Positions 1 to 9,276 of a stretch of DNA of 64,000 nucleotides are shown piece after piece. The notes beneath the pieces were generated by a model, which searched no databases, had not been told where the DNA came from, and was given only the letters and a program-made list of their open reading frames with translations. This stretch comes from Shimia aestuarii (GTDB lineage Bacteria > Pseudomonadota > Alphaproteobacteria > Rhodobacterales > Rhodobacteraceae), in contig NZ_JAKVRD010000003.1 in assembly GCF_022814865.1 (NCBI RefSeq), forward strand, positions 94,001-158,000, read 5' to 3'. A program made the position numbers and the translations under genes. Position 1 is the first letter of the stretch. Each line of letters opens with the position of its first letter.

Positions 1-633
1 AACCTCTTCCATCGGTGAGGTGAGGCTCGCCCCCACGTCCCCGGCTCCGTCGAGGTATGACACAAGCTGCTGGGTGCTCTCGGCAAGACGGCGACTGTCC
101 TCGTTGAGGTTGCGCTGAAACCGCTTCTCCCATTCGGGTTCGATTTCCTGCGTTTCGGCAAGGATCGACGCGGTTGACCGGATTGCCGTCACCATCGTCA
201 GAACCTCATGCATCGAGGTCGCAAGATGAGGGTCATGCGTAAGCCGGTCGGTCAGCGTCGCCGCCACCCGCTCCAGCGAAGCAATCCGCCGATGGTTCTC
301 GACCACCAACTCCGCCCAGCCCGGAAACCGCCCCGCGAATTCGTCGATCCGGTCAAGCTCGGGCTGCGCGCGCCCCGTGCCCGCTGCCGCCTCACGCAGC
401 GTCGCGATCATCGCCGCTTCCGCGCCTTCGCTGAGCAAAGAAGGCTCGACACCCAATACCTGCGCAATATCTACAAGGAGTTTGCCGCCGATTCTGCGCC
501 GGTTGTGCTCGATCAGGTTGAGGTAGGACGCCGAGATCCCGACCTCCCGCGCCAGTTCCGATTGACGCATTCCCGACATCGCGCGGCGCTCGCGGATACG
601 GCTTCCGGTCAAGGTGTCACGAGCCAAGGGCAT
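1..633 (-). CDS. XRE-family transcriptional regulator (ScfR/RamB-like), 3' part outside the window
   Basis: The N-terminal 211 residues are present and the gene runs off the left edge. Residues about 8-62 form a lambda-repressor-type helix-turn-helix (SGMRQSELAREVGISASYLN followed by IEHNRRR), the arrangement seen in the short-chain acyl regulators that carry a DUF2083/IrrE-like C-terminal half; that half is not visible here. The ATG at 633 is the first residue of the helix-turn-helix reading frame and faces the ABC importer operator region. Divergent placement suggests that it controls the importer at 845, which is inference. The exact subfamily is uncertain because the C-terminus is missing. 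Confidence 0.8.
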   Translation of the reverse strand, partial: MPLARDTLTGSRIRERRAMSGMRQSELAREVGISASYLNLIEHNRRRIGGKLLVDIAQVLGVEPSLLSEGAEAAMIATLREAAAGTGRAQPELDRIDEFAGRFPGWAELVVENHRRIASLERVAATLTDRLTHDPHLATSMHEVLTMVTAIRSTASILAETQEIEPEWEKRFQRNLNEDSRRLAESTQQLVSYLDGAGDVGASLTSPMEEV

Positions 634-674
634 TTCTCCGTTATTTCAACAGCTTTCCGCAACGCAGAATAATT

Positions 675-782
675 TCTTTACAATGCATACCATGGTATTG
701 TGGATTACTTTACAAAAAAATTGTTGCTTTGAAAGCAGTTGTTGCGAAATTTTCCATCCCTCCCTGATAATGACTTTGCACA
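675..782. promoter_or_regulatory. Divergent control region with three CTTTRCA repeats
   Basis: The region between the regulator and the importer is AT-rich and holds three related strings: TCTTTACAA at 675-683, ACTTTACAAA at 707-716 and ACTTTGCACA at 773-782. They resemble the ACTTTGCAAA core reported for RamB-type regulators. A 12-bp palindrome ATACCATGGTAT lies at 687-698 and GCACATCTGTGC at 778-789. The assignment as operators is inference from position and repetition. Confidence 0.4.
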
Positions 783-844
783 TCTGTGCGTTTGGCCTGC
801 GGAAGAGGAGCCGCGTGCCAAGATTTACAAAATGGGAGGATTAC

Positions 845-2197
845 ATGTCCAAAACCACTATGACACGTCGCGGCGTGCTCAAGACCGGTGCCGTTGCTGA
901 CGCGGGTGTTGCGCTGCCGACCATCTTCACCGCCAGCTCGGCGGCTGCCTATACCAACGAACCGACCGGCTCGACCGTGAAATTCGGCTTCAACGTGCCC
1001 CAGACCGGCCCCTATGCCGACGAAGGCATGGACGAGCTGCGCGCTCAGGAGCTCGCCATCGAGCACATCAACGGCATGGGTGACGGCGGCGCGCTGAACA
1101 CCTTCAGCTCCAAGGCTCTTGGCGGCGACGGTGTTCTCGGCAAGAAGGTCGAGTTCGTCACCGGCGACACGCAGACGAAATCGGACGCAGCCCGCGCATC
1201 GGCCAAGTCGATGATCGAAAAAGACGGCGTCGTGATGATCAACGGCGGTTCGTCCTCGGGCGTGGCCGTGGCTGTTCAGGGTCTCTGCCAAGAGGCAGGC
1301 ATCATCTTCATGGCTGGCCTGACCCACTCCAACGACACCACCGGTAAGGACCGCAAGGCCAACGGTTTCCGTCACTTCTTCAACGCCTACATGTCCGCTG
1401 CCGCTCTGGCACCGGTGCTGGCGAAAGAATACGGCAAGGACCGTCGCGCCTATCACCTGACCGCCGACTACACCTGGGGCTGGACCCAGCAGGAGTCGAT
1501 CGCGGCCGCAACCGAAGCCATGGGCTGGGAAACCGTCAACAACGTGCTGACCCCGCTCGCCGCAACCGACTTCTCGTCCTACATCGCCCCGGTTCTGAAC
1601 TCCGGCGCGGACGTGCTGGTTCTGAACCACTACGGCGGCAACATGGTCAACTCGCTCACCAACGCGATTCAGTTCGGCCTGCGTGACAAGATGGTCAACG
1701 GCAAACAGTTCGAGATCGTCGTTCCGCTCTACTCCGAGCTGATGGCGGCTGGTGCCGGTGAGAACATCAAAGGCGTTTACGGTTCGATGAACTGGAACTG
1801 GCAGCTTCAGGACGAAGGCACCAAGGCATTCGTGCAGTCCTTCGGCAAGAAGTATGGCCGTCCGCCGTCCAACTCGGCTCAGACCTGCTATGCCCAGACC
1901 CTGCTCTATGCAGACGCCGTGGCACGCGCCGGTTCGTTCAACCCCTGCGCCGTCGCAGAAGCCCTCGAAGGCTTCGAATTCGATGGTCTCGGCAACGGTC
2001 CGACCCTCTACCGCGCAGAAGACCACCAGTGCTTCAAAGACGTGCTGGTCATGAAAGGCCGCGACAACCCGACCAACGAGTACGATACGCTCGAAGTGGT
2101 CGAGAAGACGCCGGTCGATCAGGTCACCTACGCACCGGATCACGCAATGTTCGGCGGCGCCGAAGCATCGCTCGGCACCTGCAACCCGGGCGCCTGA
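845..2197 (+). CDS. ABC importer substrate-binding protein, branched-chain amino acid (HAAT) type
   Basis: 450 residues. Residues 6-11 read MTRRGV followed by LK, a twin-arginine signal, with a hydrophobic stretch ending near the AAA at about 30, so Tat export to the periplasm is likely. The mature part is a Leu/Ile/Val-binding fold (GFNVPQTGPYADEGMDELRA; later FSSYIAPVLNSGADVLVLN). The ATG at 845 is preceded by GGGAGGATTAC, a strong ribosome site; longer in-frame starts lack one. It is the first gene of a five-gene importer operon ending at 6082. The substrate cannot be read from sequence; LivK-like proteins also bind amides and aromatic acids. Confidence 0.9.
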   Translation: MSKTTMTRRGVLKTGAVADAGVALPTIFTASSAAAYTNEPTGSTVKFGFNVPQTGPYADEGMDELRAQELAIEHINGMGDGGALNTFSSKALGGDGVLGKKVEFVTGDTQTKSDAARASAKSMIEKDGVVMINGGSSSGVAVAVQGLCQEAGIIFMAGLTHSNDTTGKDRKANGFRHFFNAYMSAAALAPVLAKEYGKDRRAYHLTADYTWGWTQQESIAAATEAMGWETVNNVLTPLAATDFSSYIAPVLNSGADVLVLNHYGGNMVNSLTNAIQFGLRDKMVNGKQFEIVVPLYSELMAAGAGENIKGVYGSMNWNWQLQDEGTKAFVQSFGKKYGRPPSNSAQTCYAQTLLYADAVARAGSFNPCAVAEALEGFEFDGLGNGPTLYRAEDHQCFKDVLVMKGRDNPTNEYDTLEVVEKTPVDQVTYAPDHAMFGGAEASLGTCNPGA

Positions 2198-2325
2198 TCC
2201 TAGCGACACGCGGAGTGGCGGGCGGGGTTTCCGCCCGCCACTTTCCGGCAAGCGCCAACGCCGCGACAGGGACGCAACAGATGTCCCAATGAGGCGCCTT
2301 TCCCAATAGTCAAATGGTGGGGACC

Positions 2326-3357
2326 ATGGACGCAATCATCCTTCAGATTCTGAACGGGCTCGACAAGGGCTCGGCCTATGCGCTGATCGCGCTGGGGCTC
2401 ACACTTATTTTCGGCACGCTCGGTGTTGTGAACTTCGCACACGGCGCGCTGTTCATGATCGGCGCGTTCTGTGCCGTCACCCTCTCGAAAATCCTGACCA
2501 TCAGCTTCGAGACCATCGACCCGACGCAAAAGGACTTCCTCGGCAATCCGCTGGTTGTGAAGACCCCTTATGTCGAGGCTTGGTTCGGCCCCGAGTTCGG
2601 CGCCTCGTTGATCGACTGGGCGGTGCCGCTCTCGATCCTGTTCTCGATCCCGATCATGATCGCCATCGGCTTCATCATGGAGCGCGGCCTGATCAAACAT
2701 TTCTACAAGCGCGAGCACGCCGACCAGATCCTCGTGACCTTCGGCCTCGCCATCGTCCTGCAGGAAGTGGTCAAATATTTCTTCGGCGCGAACCCGATCC
2801 CCACCGGTGCGCCCGACGCTCTGACCGGCGCGTTCGATTTCGGCACGCTGCTCGGCTTTGATCCCAACACGGTGATCTACCCCTACTGGCGTCTCGTCTA
2901 TTTCTTCTTCGCAGCCGCCGTCATCGGCGGGGTCTTTGCCTTCCTTCAGTTCACCACCTTCGGCATGGTGGTGCGGGCCGGTATGGCAGACCGCGAAACC
3001 GTCGGCCTTCTCGGCATCAACATCGACCGCCGCTTTACCATCATGTTCGGCATCGCCGCCGCCGTGGCGGGACTTGCGGGCGTCATGTATGCGCCGATCA
3101 ACTCGCCAAACTATCACATGGGCATGGACTTCCTCGTCCTTTCCTTCGTCGTGGTGGTTGTTGGCGGCATGGGCTCGCTTCCGGGCGCCGTGGCCGCAGG
3201 CTTCCTCCTTGGCGTGCTCGAGAGTTTCGCTTCGATGAACGAAGTGAAATCCATCCTACCCGGTATCGACCAGATCATCATCTACCTGGTTGCAATCATC
3301 ATCCTGCTCACCCGTCCGCGGGGTCTCATGGGCCGCAAAGGCGTGATGGAGGAATAA
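2326..3357 (+). CDS. livH: ABC importer permease, LivH type
   Basis: 343 residues with about eight hydrophobic segments. The family signature GLTLIFGTLGVVNFAHGALF lies near residues 22-41, and the coupling loop is seen in GMVVRAGMADRETVGLLGIN. The ATG at 2326 was preferred to the in-frame ATG at 2314 because GGTGGGG sits just in front of it and MDAIILQILNGLDKG is the usual family N-terminus. It partners LivM at 3361, 3 bp downstream. The Liv name is by family; the transported solute is unknown. Confidence 0.9.
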   Translation: MDAIILQILNGLDKGSAYALIALGLTLIFGTLGVVNFAHGALFMIGAFCAVTLSKILTISFETIDPTQKDFLGNPLVVKTPYVEAWFGPEFGASLIDWAVPLSILFSIPIMIAIGFIMERGLIKHFYKREHADQILVTFGLAIVLQEVVKYFFGANPIPTGAPDALTGAFDFGTLLGFDPNTVIYPYWRLVYFFFAAAVIGGVFAFLQFTTFGMVVRAGMADRETVGLLGINIDRRFTIMFGIAAAVAGLAGVMYAPINSPNYHMGMDFLVLSFVVVVVGGMGSLPGAVAAGFLLGVLESFASMNEVKSILPGIDQIIIYLVAIIILLTRPRGLMGRKGVMEE

Positions 3358-3360
3358 GCC

Positions 3361-4545
3361 ATGCTCGGAATGAACAAAAAAGACACCAGCCTTATGATCG
3401 TGGTGGCGATCCTCGCCCTCGGCGCGCCGATCCTGCTCAACCCGTTCCCCGTCGACAGCGCCATGGCGCAGTTCAACGCGGGCTATCCTGACCTGATGCA
3501 GCGTTTCGCGATCTTCGGCATCTTCGCCATCGGCTTCAACATCCTGTTCGGCCTGACCGGCTACCTCTCCTTCGGCCACGCGGCCTTCCTCGGAGTGGGC
3601 TCTTACTCGGTCGTCTGGATGTACAAGCTGCTCGACTATAACGTTATCTGGGGCCTGCCCCTGGCCGTCGCGACGGCGGGCGTCTTCGCGCTCCTGATCG
3701 GCTATGTCTCCCTGCGTCGCTCGGGCATCTACTTCTCGATCCTGACGCTGGCCTTTGCGCAGATGTCCTTCAACCTCGCCTACTCGGTCCTGACCCCGAT
3801 CACCAACGGCGAGACCGGCCTTCAGGTCTATACCGAAGACCCGCAGGTTCTCTTGGGGGCCACGGAAGCCAACTCGCCGCATCTCTTCGGTCTGGTGATG
3901 AACCAGTCAAGCAAGCTGACCATGGGCGGTTGGGAGTTCACCTTCAACAATGGCTATTACTTCTGTGCCGTGGTCCTGATGGTGATGTTCTACCTCGCGA
4001 TCCGCATCTTCCGCTCGCCCTTCGGCATGATGCTGCGCGCGATCAAGTCCAACAACACCCGCATGGCCTACACAGGCCTCAACCCGCGCCCCTATGCGCT
4101 TGCGGCCTTCGTGATCTCGGGCATGTATGCCGGCCTTGCCGGTGGCCTGATGGCCGCAATGGACCCGCTCGCTGGTGCGGAACGGATGCAGTGGACCGCT
4201 TCTGGCGAAGTCGTGCTGATGACCATCCTCGGCGGCACCGGAACCCTGATCGGACCGGTCCTCGGTGCAGGCTTCATCAAGTATTTCGAGAACATCTTCT
4301 CGAAGATCAACGACAACATCCTGCACGGCTGGTTCAGCTTCCTGCCCGATGGTCTCGAAGACTTCGTTGTCTTCATCATCCACCCCTTCATCGGCAAGGG
4401 CTGGCACCTGACCCTCGGCATCCTGTTCATGCTCGTCGTGATCTTCCTGCCCGGTGGCCTCGTGGAAGGCGGTCAGCGCCTCAAGAAGCTCGTGAGCAAG
4501 AAAGACGACAACAGCAACACCGCCAAGACCGAACCGGCAGAATAA
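3361..4545 (+). CDS. livM: ABC importer permease, LivM type
   Basis: 394 residues with many membrane segments. The signature [20 protein letters not shown] at about residues 59-78 and the coupling region [20 protein letters not shown] identify a LivM-family permease that pairs with LivH. The C-terminal tail ([20 protein letters not shown]) is polar and probably cytoplasmic. The start follows GGAGGAATAAGCC. Residues 133-190 contain a longer periplasmic loop than a minimal LivM. Confidence 0.9.
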   Translation: MLGMNKKDTSLMIVVAILALGAPILLNPFPVDSAMAQFNAGYPDLMQRFAIFGIFAIGFNILFGLTGYLSFGHAAFLGVGSYSVVWMYKLLDYNVIWGLPLAVATAGVFALLIGYVSLRRSGIYFSILTLAFAQMSFNLAYSVLTPITNGETGLQVYTEDPQVLLGATEANSPHLFGLVMNQSSKLTMGGWEFTFNNGYYFCAVVLMVMFYLAIRIFRSPFGMMLRAIKSNNTRMAYTGLNPRPYALAAFVISGMYAGLAGGLMAAMDPLAGAERMQWTASGEVVLMTILGGTGTLIGPVLGAGFIKYFENIFSKINDNILHGWFSFLPDGLEDFVVFIIHPFIGKGWHLTLGILFMLVVIFLPGGLVEGGQRLKKLVSKKDDNSNTAKTEPAE

Positions 4546-4558
4546 GGAGAATTGACCG

Positions 4559-5314
4559 ATGGGTATTCTTGAAGTCAAAGACGTTGGCAAACGGTTCGGC
4601 GGCCTCCAGGCGCTCTCCGAAGTCAACCTGAGCGTGAAGGAAAACACCGTTCACGCCATCATCGGCCCCAACGGTGCCGGCAAATCGACCCTGCTCAACT
4701 GCCTCGTGGGCAAGCTTATCCCGGATACCGGCTCCGTCATGTTCGACGGCCAGTCCGTGCTCGGCCGCAAGCCCTACGAGATCAACCAGATGGGCATTTC
4801 CCGCGTGTTCCAGACGCCCGAGATCTTCGGCGAACTGACCGTCATGGAAAACATGCTGATCCCCTGCTTCGCCAAGCGCGACGGATCGTTCCGCATGCAT
4901 GCGATCGAAAGCATGATGAACGAGAAGGATGTGGTCGAAAAAGCCGAAGCCATGCTTGTTGATATGAACATGGCCGACAAGAAGGACATGCACTCTGCCT
5001 CGATGTCGCGCGGCGACAAGCGCCGCCTCGAGATCGGCATGTGCCTTGCGCAAGAACCGCGCCTGCTCTTACTTGATGAACCGACCGCCGGTATGGCGCG
5101 CGCCGATACCAACAACACGATCGACCTACTCAAGCAGATCAGCGACGAGCGCGACATCACCATCGCCATCATCGAACACGACATGCACGTGGTGTTCTCG
5201 CTGGCCGACCGGATCACCGTCCTCGCCCAAGGCACGCCCCTTGTCGAAGACGACCCGGAAAACATCCGCGGCAACCCGAAGGTGCGCGAAGCGTATCTCG
5301 GCGAGACGGCATAA
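4559..5314 (+). CDS. livG: ABC importer ATPase, LivG type
   Basis: 251 residues. Walker A GPNGAGKST is at 36-44, the Q-loop region SRVFQTPEIF at 81-90, and Walker B LLLLDEPTAG near 169-178, with the switch histidine in IIEHDMHVVF. The signature region reads SMSRGDKRRLEIG at about 148-160 in place of the LSYGEQ usually found in LivG, so the ABC signature is divergent but Arg-Arg-Leu-Glu is kept. It lies 13 bp after livM with a GGAG site. It supplies ATP hydrolysis with LivF. Confidence 0.9.
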   Translation: MGILEVKDVGKRFGGLQALSEVNLSVKENTVHAIIGPNGAGKSTLLNCLVGKLIPDTGSVMFDGQSVLGRKPYEINQMGISRVFQTPEIFGELTVMENMLIPCFAKRDGSFRMHAIESMMNEKDVVEKAEAMLVDMNMADKKDMHSASMSRGDKRRLEIGMCLAQEPRLLLLDEPTAGMARADTNNTIDLLKQISDERDITIAIIEHDMHVVFSLADRITVLAQGTPLVEDDPENIRGNPKVREAYLGETA

Positions 5315-5326
5315 GGAGACCCTGCC

Positions 5327-6082
5327 ATGAACGTCAAACCCGACTTCTCCAAGGGCCACAACCTGGCCGAAACCGCCCCCGCCTACCTCTCTGTGTGGAA
5401 CATGGAGAGCTACTACGGCGAGAGCTACATCGTGCAGAACATCTCGTTCAACGTGCACGAGGGCGAGATCCTTGCCCTCCTTGGCCGCAACGGCGCGGGC
5501 AAGACCTCGACCTTGCGCTCTATCGCCCGCATGGATAGCCCGCAGGTCACGCATGGTGAAATCTGGCTCGACCACAAGCCGCTGCACCTGATGAAAAGCC
5601 ATGAGGCCTCGGCGGCCGGGATCGGCCTTGTGCCCGAAGATCGCTGCATCATCCCCGGCCTCACGGTCGAGGAAAACCTGCAACTGGCCCAGATCGCCCC
5701 GCCCATCGGCTGGTCACTGGATCGTCTTTACGAACTCTTCCCGCGCCTCGGTGAACGCCGCAAGCAGGAAGGCGTGACGCTCTCGGGCGGCGAACAGCAG
5801 ATGCTCGCCATTGCCCGCGCGCTGGCCCGTGACATCAAGGTGCTGCTGCTCGACGAACCCTACGAAGGCCTCGCCCCGGTGATCGTTGACGAGATCGAAA
5901 AGACCCTGCGCATCATCAAGGAACAAGGCATCACCACCGTCATCGTCGAACAGAACGCCGTGCGCGCGCTCGAACTGGCGGACCGTTCGGTGATCCTCGA
6001 CACGGGCGGCATCGTCTTTGACGGCTCTGCCGACGAAGTGCTCGCCAACGAAGAGCTGCGCTCCGAATATCTGGCCATCTAA
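5327..6082 (+). CDS. livF: ABC importer ATPase, LivF type
   Basis: 251 residues. Walker A GRNGAGKTS is at about 53-61, a canonical LSGGEQQ signature and Walker B LLLDEPYEGLAP follow, then the switch histidine is replaced in the usual LivF manner by VEQNAV. The N-terminus is about 20 residues longer than typical LivF, with the ATP-binding fold starting at YLSVWNMESY. The ATG follows AAGGAGACCCTGCC. It is the last gene of the importer operon; a terminator follows at 6210. Confidence 0.9.
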   Translation: MNVKPDFSKGHNLAETAPAYLSVWNMESYYGESYIVQNISFNVHEGEILALLGRNGAGKTSTLRSIARMDSPQVTHGEIWLDHKPLHLMKSHEASAAGIGLVPEDRCIIPGLTVEENLQLAQIAPPIGWSLDRLYELFPRLGERRKQEGVTLSGGEQQMLAIARALARDIKVLLLDEPYEGLAPVIVDEIEKTLRIIKEQGITTVIVEQNAVRALELADRSVILDTGGIVFDGSADEVLANEELRSEYLAI

Positions 6083-6209
6083 GGTCGGATGTCCCGCTCC
6101 CTCCACCTGTTGCTTGCATTCGGAGGGGGCGGGTTCCTACTCCCGGAAACGTCCCAAGGACCTTCCCCGATGTTCGGCTATTGTGTATCCGCCGAACTCG
6201 CTCCCTGTC

Positions 6210-6238
6210 GGGCCGGTCTTGTACCGGCCCGCTTTTTT
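6210..6238 (+). terminator. Rho-independent terminator of the liv-type operon
   Basis: An 8-bp perfect stem GGGCCGGT (6210-6217) and ACCGGCCC (6223-6230) with loop CTTGT is followed by GCTTTTTT. It ends over the stop codon of the convergent gene. Confidence 0.85.
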
Positions 6239-6923
6239 AGCGGGTCCAGCCCGCCTCGGTCTCCAATAGCGCCGCCACCACAAGATCAAGACAGGCGCGC
6301 GGCACCATCACAAGCATCTTTGCCGCCGTCATCTCAAGGACCACCGGCCCGTCCGCCACGTTCGACGTGCCAATCCGGCCATCCGGCGCAAACCGAAGCC
6401 CCTCAATCGGCCAACGCAAGCCGTCTGAGCGCCCCTGCACCTCCCCCATCGGGAAAAGCGACACCCGCGTGCCCGCCGCAAGCGGTAGCGTGATATGCGG
6501 AGGCGCCAGGAACACAAGATCCTCGCCCCCGATTAAGAGACACCGTCGCTCTGCATGGCGCACCAACGCATTATAGCACGCCAACTCATGATCGATCCGC
6601 GCCCCTGAAAACCCGACGCCAATCACCAACGGCGACCGGATATGGCGCAGCGCCTTGTCGAAATCCGTACTGTCCTGTTCGTCGATCCGAAGGATCCGCG
6701 CTGCGCCGGTGTCACGCCCTTCAAGGCCCGCACTACTGTCCATATCTCCGATGATAAGCTCCGGCTCGATGCCCGCATCGAGACAGGTAATCCCGCCACC
6801 ATCTGCCGCCACAACACGTGGCGCATGCCCCCGCGCGAGCGCAATGTCGCCCAGATCGAGACGCCCGGCCCCGACCAGTGTAATTGGTTCCAAATCTTCA
6901 ACAATCTCGGAGGATACAGTCAA
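6237..6923 (-). CDS. Thiamine pyrophosphokinase (thiamine diphosphokinase)
   Basis: 228 residues, close to the bacterial family length. It transfers pyrophosphate from ATP to thiamine, making the cofactor used by, for example, the transketolase and the TPP enzyme encoded elsewhere in this window. Seen: ADGGG and IIGDMDS in the N-terminal half, then DSTDFDKALRHI, and SGARIDHELACYN, all catalytic-domain motifs; the C-terminal half is the beta-rich thiamine-binding part (SLFPMGEVQG, GTSNVA). The start is taken as TTG at 6923 because AAAGGG precedes it at proper spacing and no ATG occurs before the conserved region. Convergent with livF. Confidence 0.85.
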   Translation of the reverse strand: MTVSSEIVEDLEPITLVGAGRLDLGDIALARGHAPRVVAADGGGITCLDAGIEPELIIGDMDSSAGLEGRDTGAARILRIDEQDSTDFDKALRHIRSPLVIGVGFSGARIDHELACYNALVRHAERRCLLIGGEDLVFLAPPHITLPLAAGTRVSLFPMGEVQGRSDGLRWPIEGLRFAPDGRIGTSNVADGPVVLEMTAAKMLVMVPRACLDLVVAALLETEAGWTR

Positions 6924-7055
6924 TTCTTACCCTTTATTAGCAAGTTCGCCACAAATTGGCCCAGAAATGATACGCTGCATTGCACAGAATCGGTCAGCTT
7001 TCGTCTTGCCTTACGTGGTAAACAGAACGCCGAGTAGTTCAAAGGACCCGCTTCT

Positions 7056-8960
7056 ATGGTTACGAATAACAAAGTTTTGACGGTCTCGTATGGGACTTTT
7101 TCATGCACCCTCGAAGGGTTCGACGACTCATTTGATACGATGAAGGCGATTGCCGAGTATTTCCGCGATCTTGCCGCCGACGACCGCTATTTCGGGGCTG
7201 AACCGCCCACACCTGATGCCGAGATGCTCGCTCGTATTGCCGAGCGCGAGATCGAACGCCGTGTCAGCGCGCGCACCGAAGCGGGTGCCATCTATCTGAG
7301 CGCGAACAATAAAGGCGTCGCAGAGGCCGCTGTCGACGTGGCGGCGGACACTCCGCAGCCCGACCTCGAGACGCCCGAAGAACCGCAAGCCGAGGCACCC
7401 GCCGACGCACCGGAGGAAACGCCACTCGAAGAGCAGGCCGAGGCAACGCCCGACGTCGCAGAGGTCGAGGGCGCGCCCGAGGTCGAAGCCGAGCCCGAGG
7501 TCGAAGTCGAGGACGTGACCGAAGAAATCCTCGAAGCTGTGCAGGCCCAAGCCCCCATGGACGAAGCCGGTGCACCTGAGGACGACATCGAAGACACCGC
7601 CGAAGGTGAAATCGCTGCCGACGTCGTCGTCGAAGCGGTCGAAGAGACGGCCGAGGTCATCACAGAAGACGAGGCCGACTTCGCAGACGCCGAAATCGTT
7701 GAACCGGAAGAGAATTTCGAGGCCGAAGACGATAGCATCGCAGCCAAGCTTCAGCGCATTCGCGCCGTTGTCTCCAAATCCGCACAAGAGCCGGACGAAG
7801 AGGACTTTTCCGAGGATGAGCACGCCGAGAGCTTCTTGGCCGACACCCGCCGGGAAATCGAATCCGTTCTGAAGCTGGACGACGAAATGGCCGCCGCCGC
7901 GGTTGAGGACGATGTGGAAAGCGTCGCCGAAGACGCCATGCCGGACGCCGACCCCGCCCCGCGCGAGGTGCGTGCCCGCGTGCTGCGTCTCAAAAAGTCC
8001 GATTTCGAAGCCGCCGTCTCAGACGGTCTTCTCGAGGCCGAGCCAGAAGAAGAAGACACCGACGAAATCGCCGAGGCCGACGCGACCCAAGCCGCCGACG
8101 CGCAGGACATGCCGACAAGCCTCTCTCCGGAGGACGAGGCCGAGCTTCTGGCAGAACTGGCGCAGGTCGAGGCCGAACTGAACCGGAGCGACGCCGCCGC
8201 CGCTGAGGAAGAGGCCGCCCCCGTCGCGCCGAAACGTCCCAAAGCGCTCTCGGAAGCTGGCACTGACATGTCGCGCCTGATGCGCGAAACCGACAACCAT
8301 ATGGACGAACCTGAAGGCAACCGCCGTCGCCAGGCCATCGCCCATCTGCGCGCCGCCGTCGCGGCCACCAAGGCCGAAAAGAAAGCCGGGGACGCCAAAG
8401 ACGCCGCGGACGAGACCGAAGCCTATCGCGAAGATCTTGCCTCGGTGGTCGGTGAGACGCCCAAGCGCCCCGCCGGTCAGCGCCCTGCCCCGCTCAAGCT
8501 CGTCGCCGAGCAACGTGTCGATGACAGCCCCCAAGAGGAGGACGCCGCCCCGCAAGAGGCCGCGGAAGCGCCGCGCGCGCCCGTGCGTCCGCGCCGCGTC
8601 TCCGCAACAGAACGCAAGGAGGCCGACCCCGCGCCGCGCAGCACTGCGCCGGTCGCTGCGGCAGCCGCCAGCGCGCAAGACTTTGCCGACTTCGCCGAGA
8701 ACATGGGGGCCACACGTTTGCCCGACGTGCTCGAGGCGGCCGCGGCCTACCTGACATTCGTCGAGGGCCGGGAGAAATTCTCGCGCCCGCAGGTGATCCG
8801 CATGGCCCGCAATGTCGACGAGGACAATTGTTCGCGCGAGGACACGCTGCGTTCCTTTGGCCAACTGCTGCGCGAAAAGAAGATCGCCAAGCTCGAGGGC
8901 GGCCGCTTTACCGCCTCCGACTCCATCGCCTTCAAACCCGAAGAGCGCGCGGCCGGCTGA
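7056..8960 (+). CDS. Large acidic protein with conserved ends, function unknown
   Basis: 634 residues. Residues 1-80 form an ordered N-terminal domain (VLTVSYGTFSCTLEGFDDSF) and roughly the last 90 residues form a second ordered domain (SRPQVIRMARN then SREDTLRSFGQLLREKKIAK) that reads like a small winged-helix fold. The roughly 450 residues between are rich in Glu, Asp, Ala, Pro and Val and are predicted disordered. No signal peptide or membrane segment. The ATG follows AAAGGA. A terminator follows directly, so it is monocistronic. I do not recognise a function; similar proteins in Rhodobacterales are, to my knowledge, usually left as hypothetical. Confidence 0.8.
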   Translation: MVTNNKVLTVSYGTFSCTLEGFDDSFDTMKAIAEYFRDLAADDRYFGAEPPTPDAEMLARIAEREIERRVSARTEAGAIYLSANNKGVAEAAVDVAADTPQPDLETPEEPQAEAPADAPEETPLEEQAEATPDVAEVEGAPEVEAEPEVEVEDVTEEILEAVQAQAPMDEAGAPEDDIEDTAEGEIAADVVVEAVEETAEVITEDEADFADAEIVEPEENFEAEDDSIAAKLQRIRAVVSKSAQEPDEEDFSEDEHAESFLADTRREIESVLKLDDEMAAAAVEDDVESVAEDAMPDADPAPREVRARVLRLKKSDFEAAVSDGLLEAEPEEEDTDEIAEADATQAADAQDMPTSLSPEDEAELLAELAQVEAELNRSDAAAAEEEAAPVAPKRPKALSEAGTDMSRLMRETDNHMDEPEGNRRRQAIAHLRAAVAATKAEKKAGDAKDAADETEAYREDLASVVGETPKRPAGQRPAPLKLVAEQRVDDSPQEEDAAPQEAAEAPRAPVRPRRVSATERKEADPAPRSTAPVAAAAASAQDFADFAENMGATRLPDVLEAAAAYLTFVEGREKFSRPQVIRMARNVDEDNCSREDTLRSFGQLLREKKIAKLEGGRFTASDSIAFKPEERAAG

Positions 8961-8981
8961 TCGCCCGCCCCGGCGGAAACC

Positions 8982-9011
8982 AAAAAGGCCTCCCAAGCGG
9001 GAGGCCTTTTT
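8982..9011. terminator. Bidirectional rho-independent terminator
   Basis: A 13-bp perfect inverted repeat, AAAAAGGCCTCCC (8982-8994) and GGGAGGCCTTTTT (8999-9011) around AAGC, gives T runs on both strands. It separates the acidic-protein gene from the convergent DUF2842 gene. Confidence 0.92.
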
Positions 9012-9023
9012 ATTTGGTCGCGA

Positions 9024-9263
9024 TCACGACAGGTCCTGATCCGGATCTTCCGGATCGGGCTGTCCGATCCCCTTGAAGATCGGCTTGAGCGGAAAGACCC
9101 AGATCACGCCAAAGAAGACGTAGATCGCGAACTCAAGCATCACCGGCAACTGCCAGAGTGACAACCGGCTCAGCACGCCCCAAGCGACCCCGAGATAGAC
9201 CGGAATCCCCACCAGCAGGATCAACAATGCCCAGCGTTTGCGCGCCTTGTAGCTCAGTGCCAT
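9024..9263 (-). CDS. DUF2842 family small membrane protein
   Basis: 79 residues with two hydrophobic segments (about 11-30 and 40-60). The pattern YKARKRWALLILLVGIPVYL with the later FGVIWVFPLKPIFKGIG matches the alphaproteobacterial DUF2842 family. It lies 13 bp downstream of purA on the same strand and is probably co-transcribed. The function is not known. Confidence 0.8.
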   Translation of the reverse strand: MALSYKARKRWALLILLVGIPVYLGVAWGVLSRLSLWQLPVMLEFAIYVFFGVIWVFPLKPIFKGIGQPDPEDPDQDLS

Positions 9264-9276
9264 GATCGCCCTTTCC

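Noticed and set aside
710-2335. 541-codon open frame antisense to the binding-protein gene
   Set aside because: It is the GC-rich mirror of the real gene; no domain, no ribosome site, and the plus-strand product is a clear transport protein.
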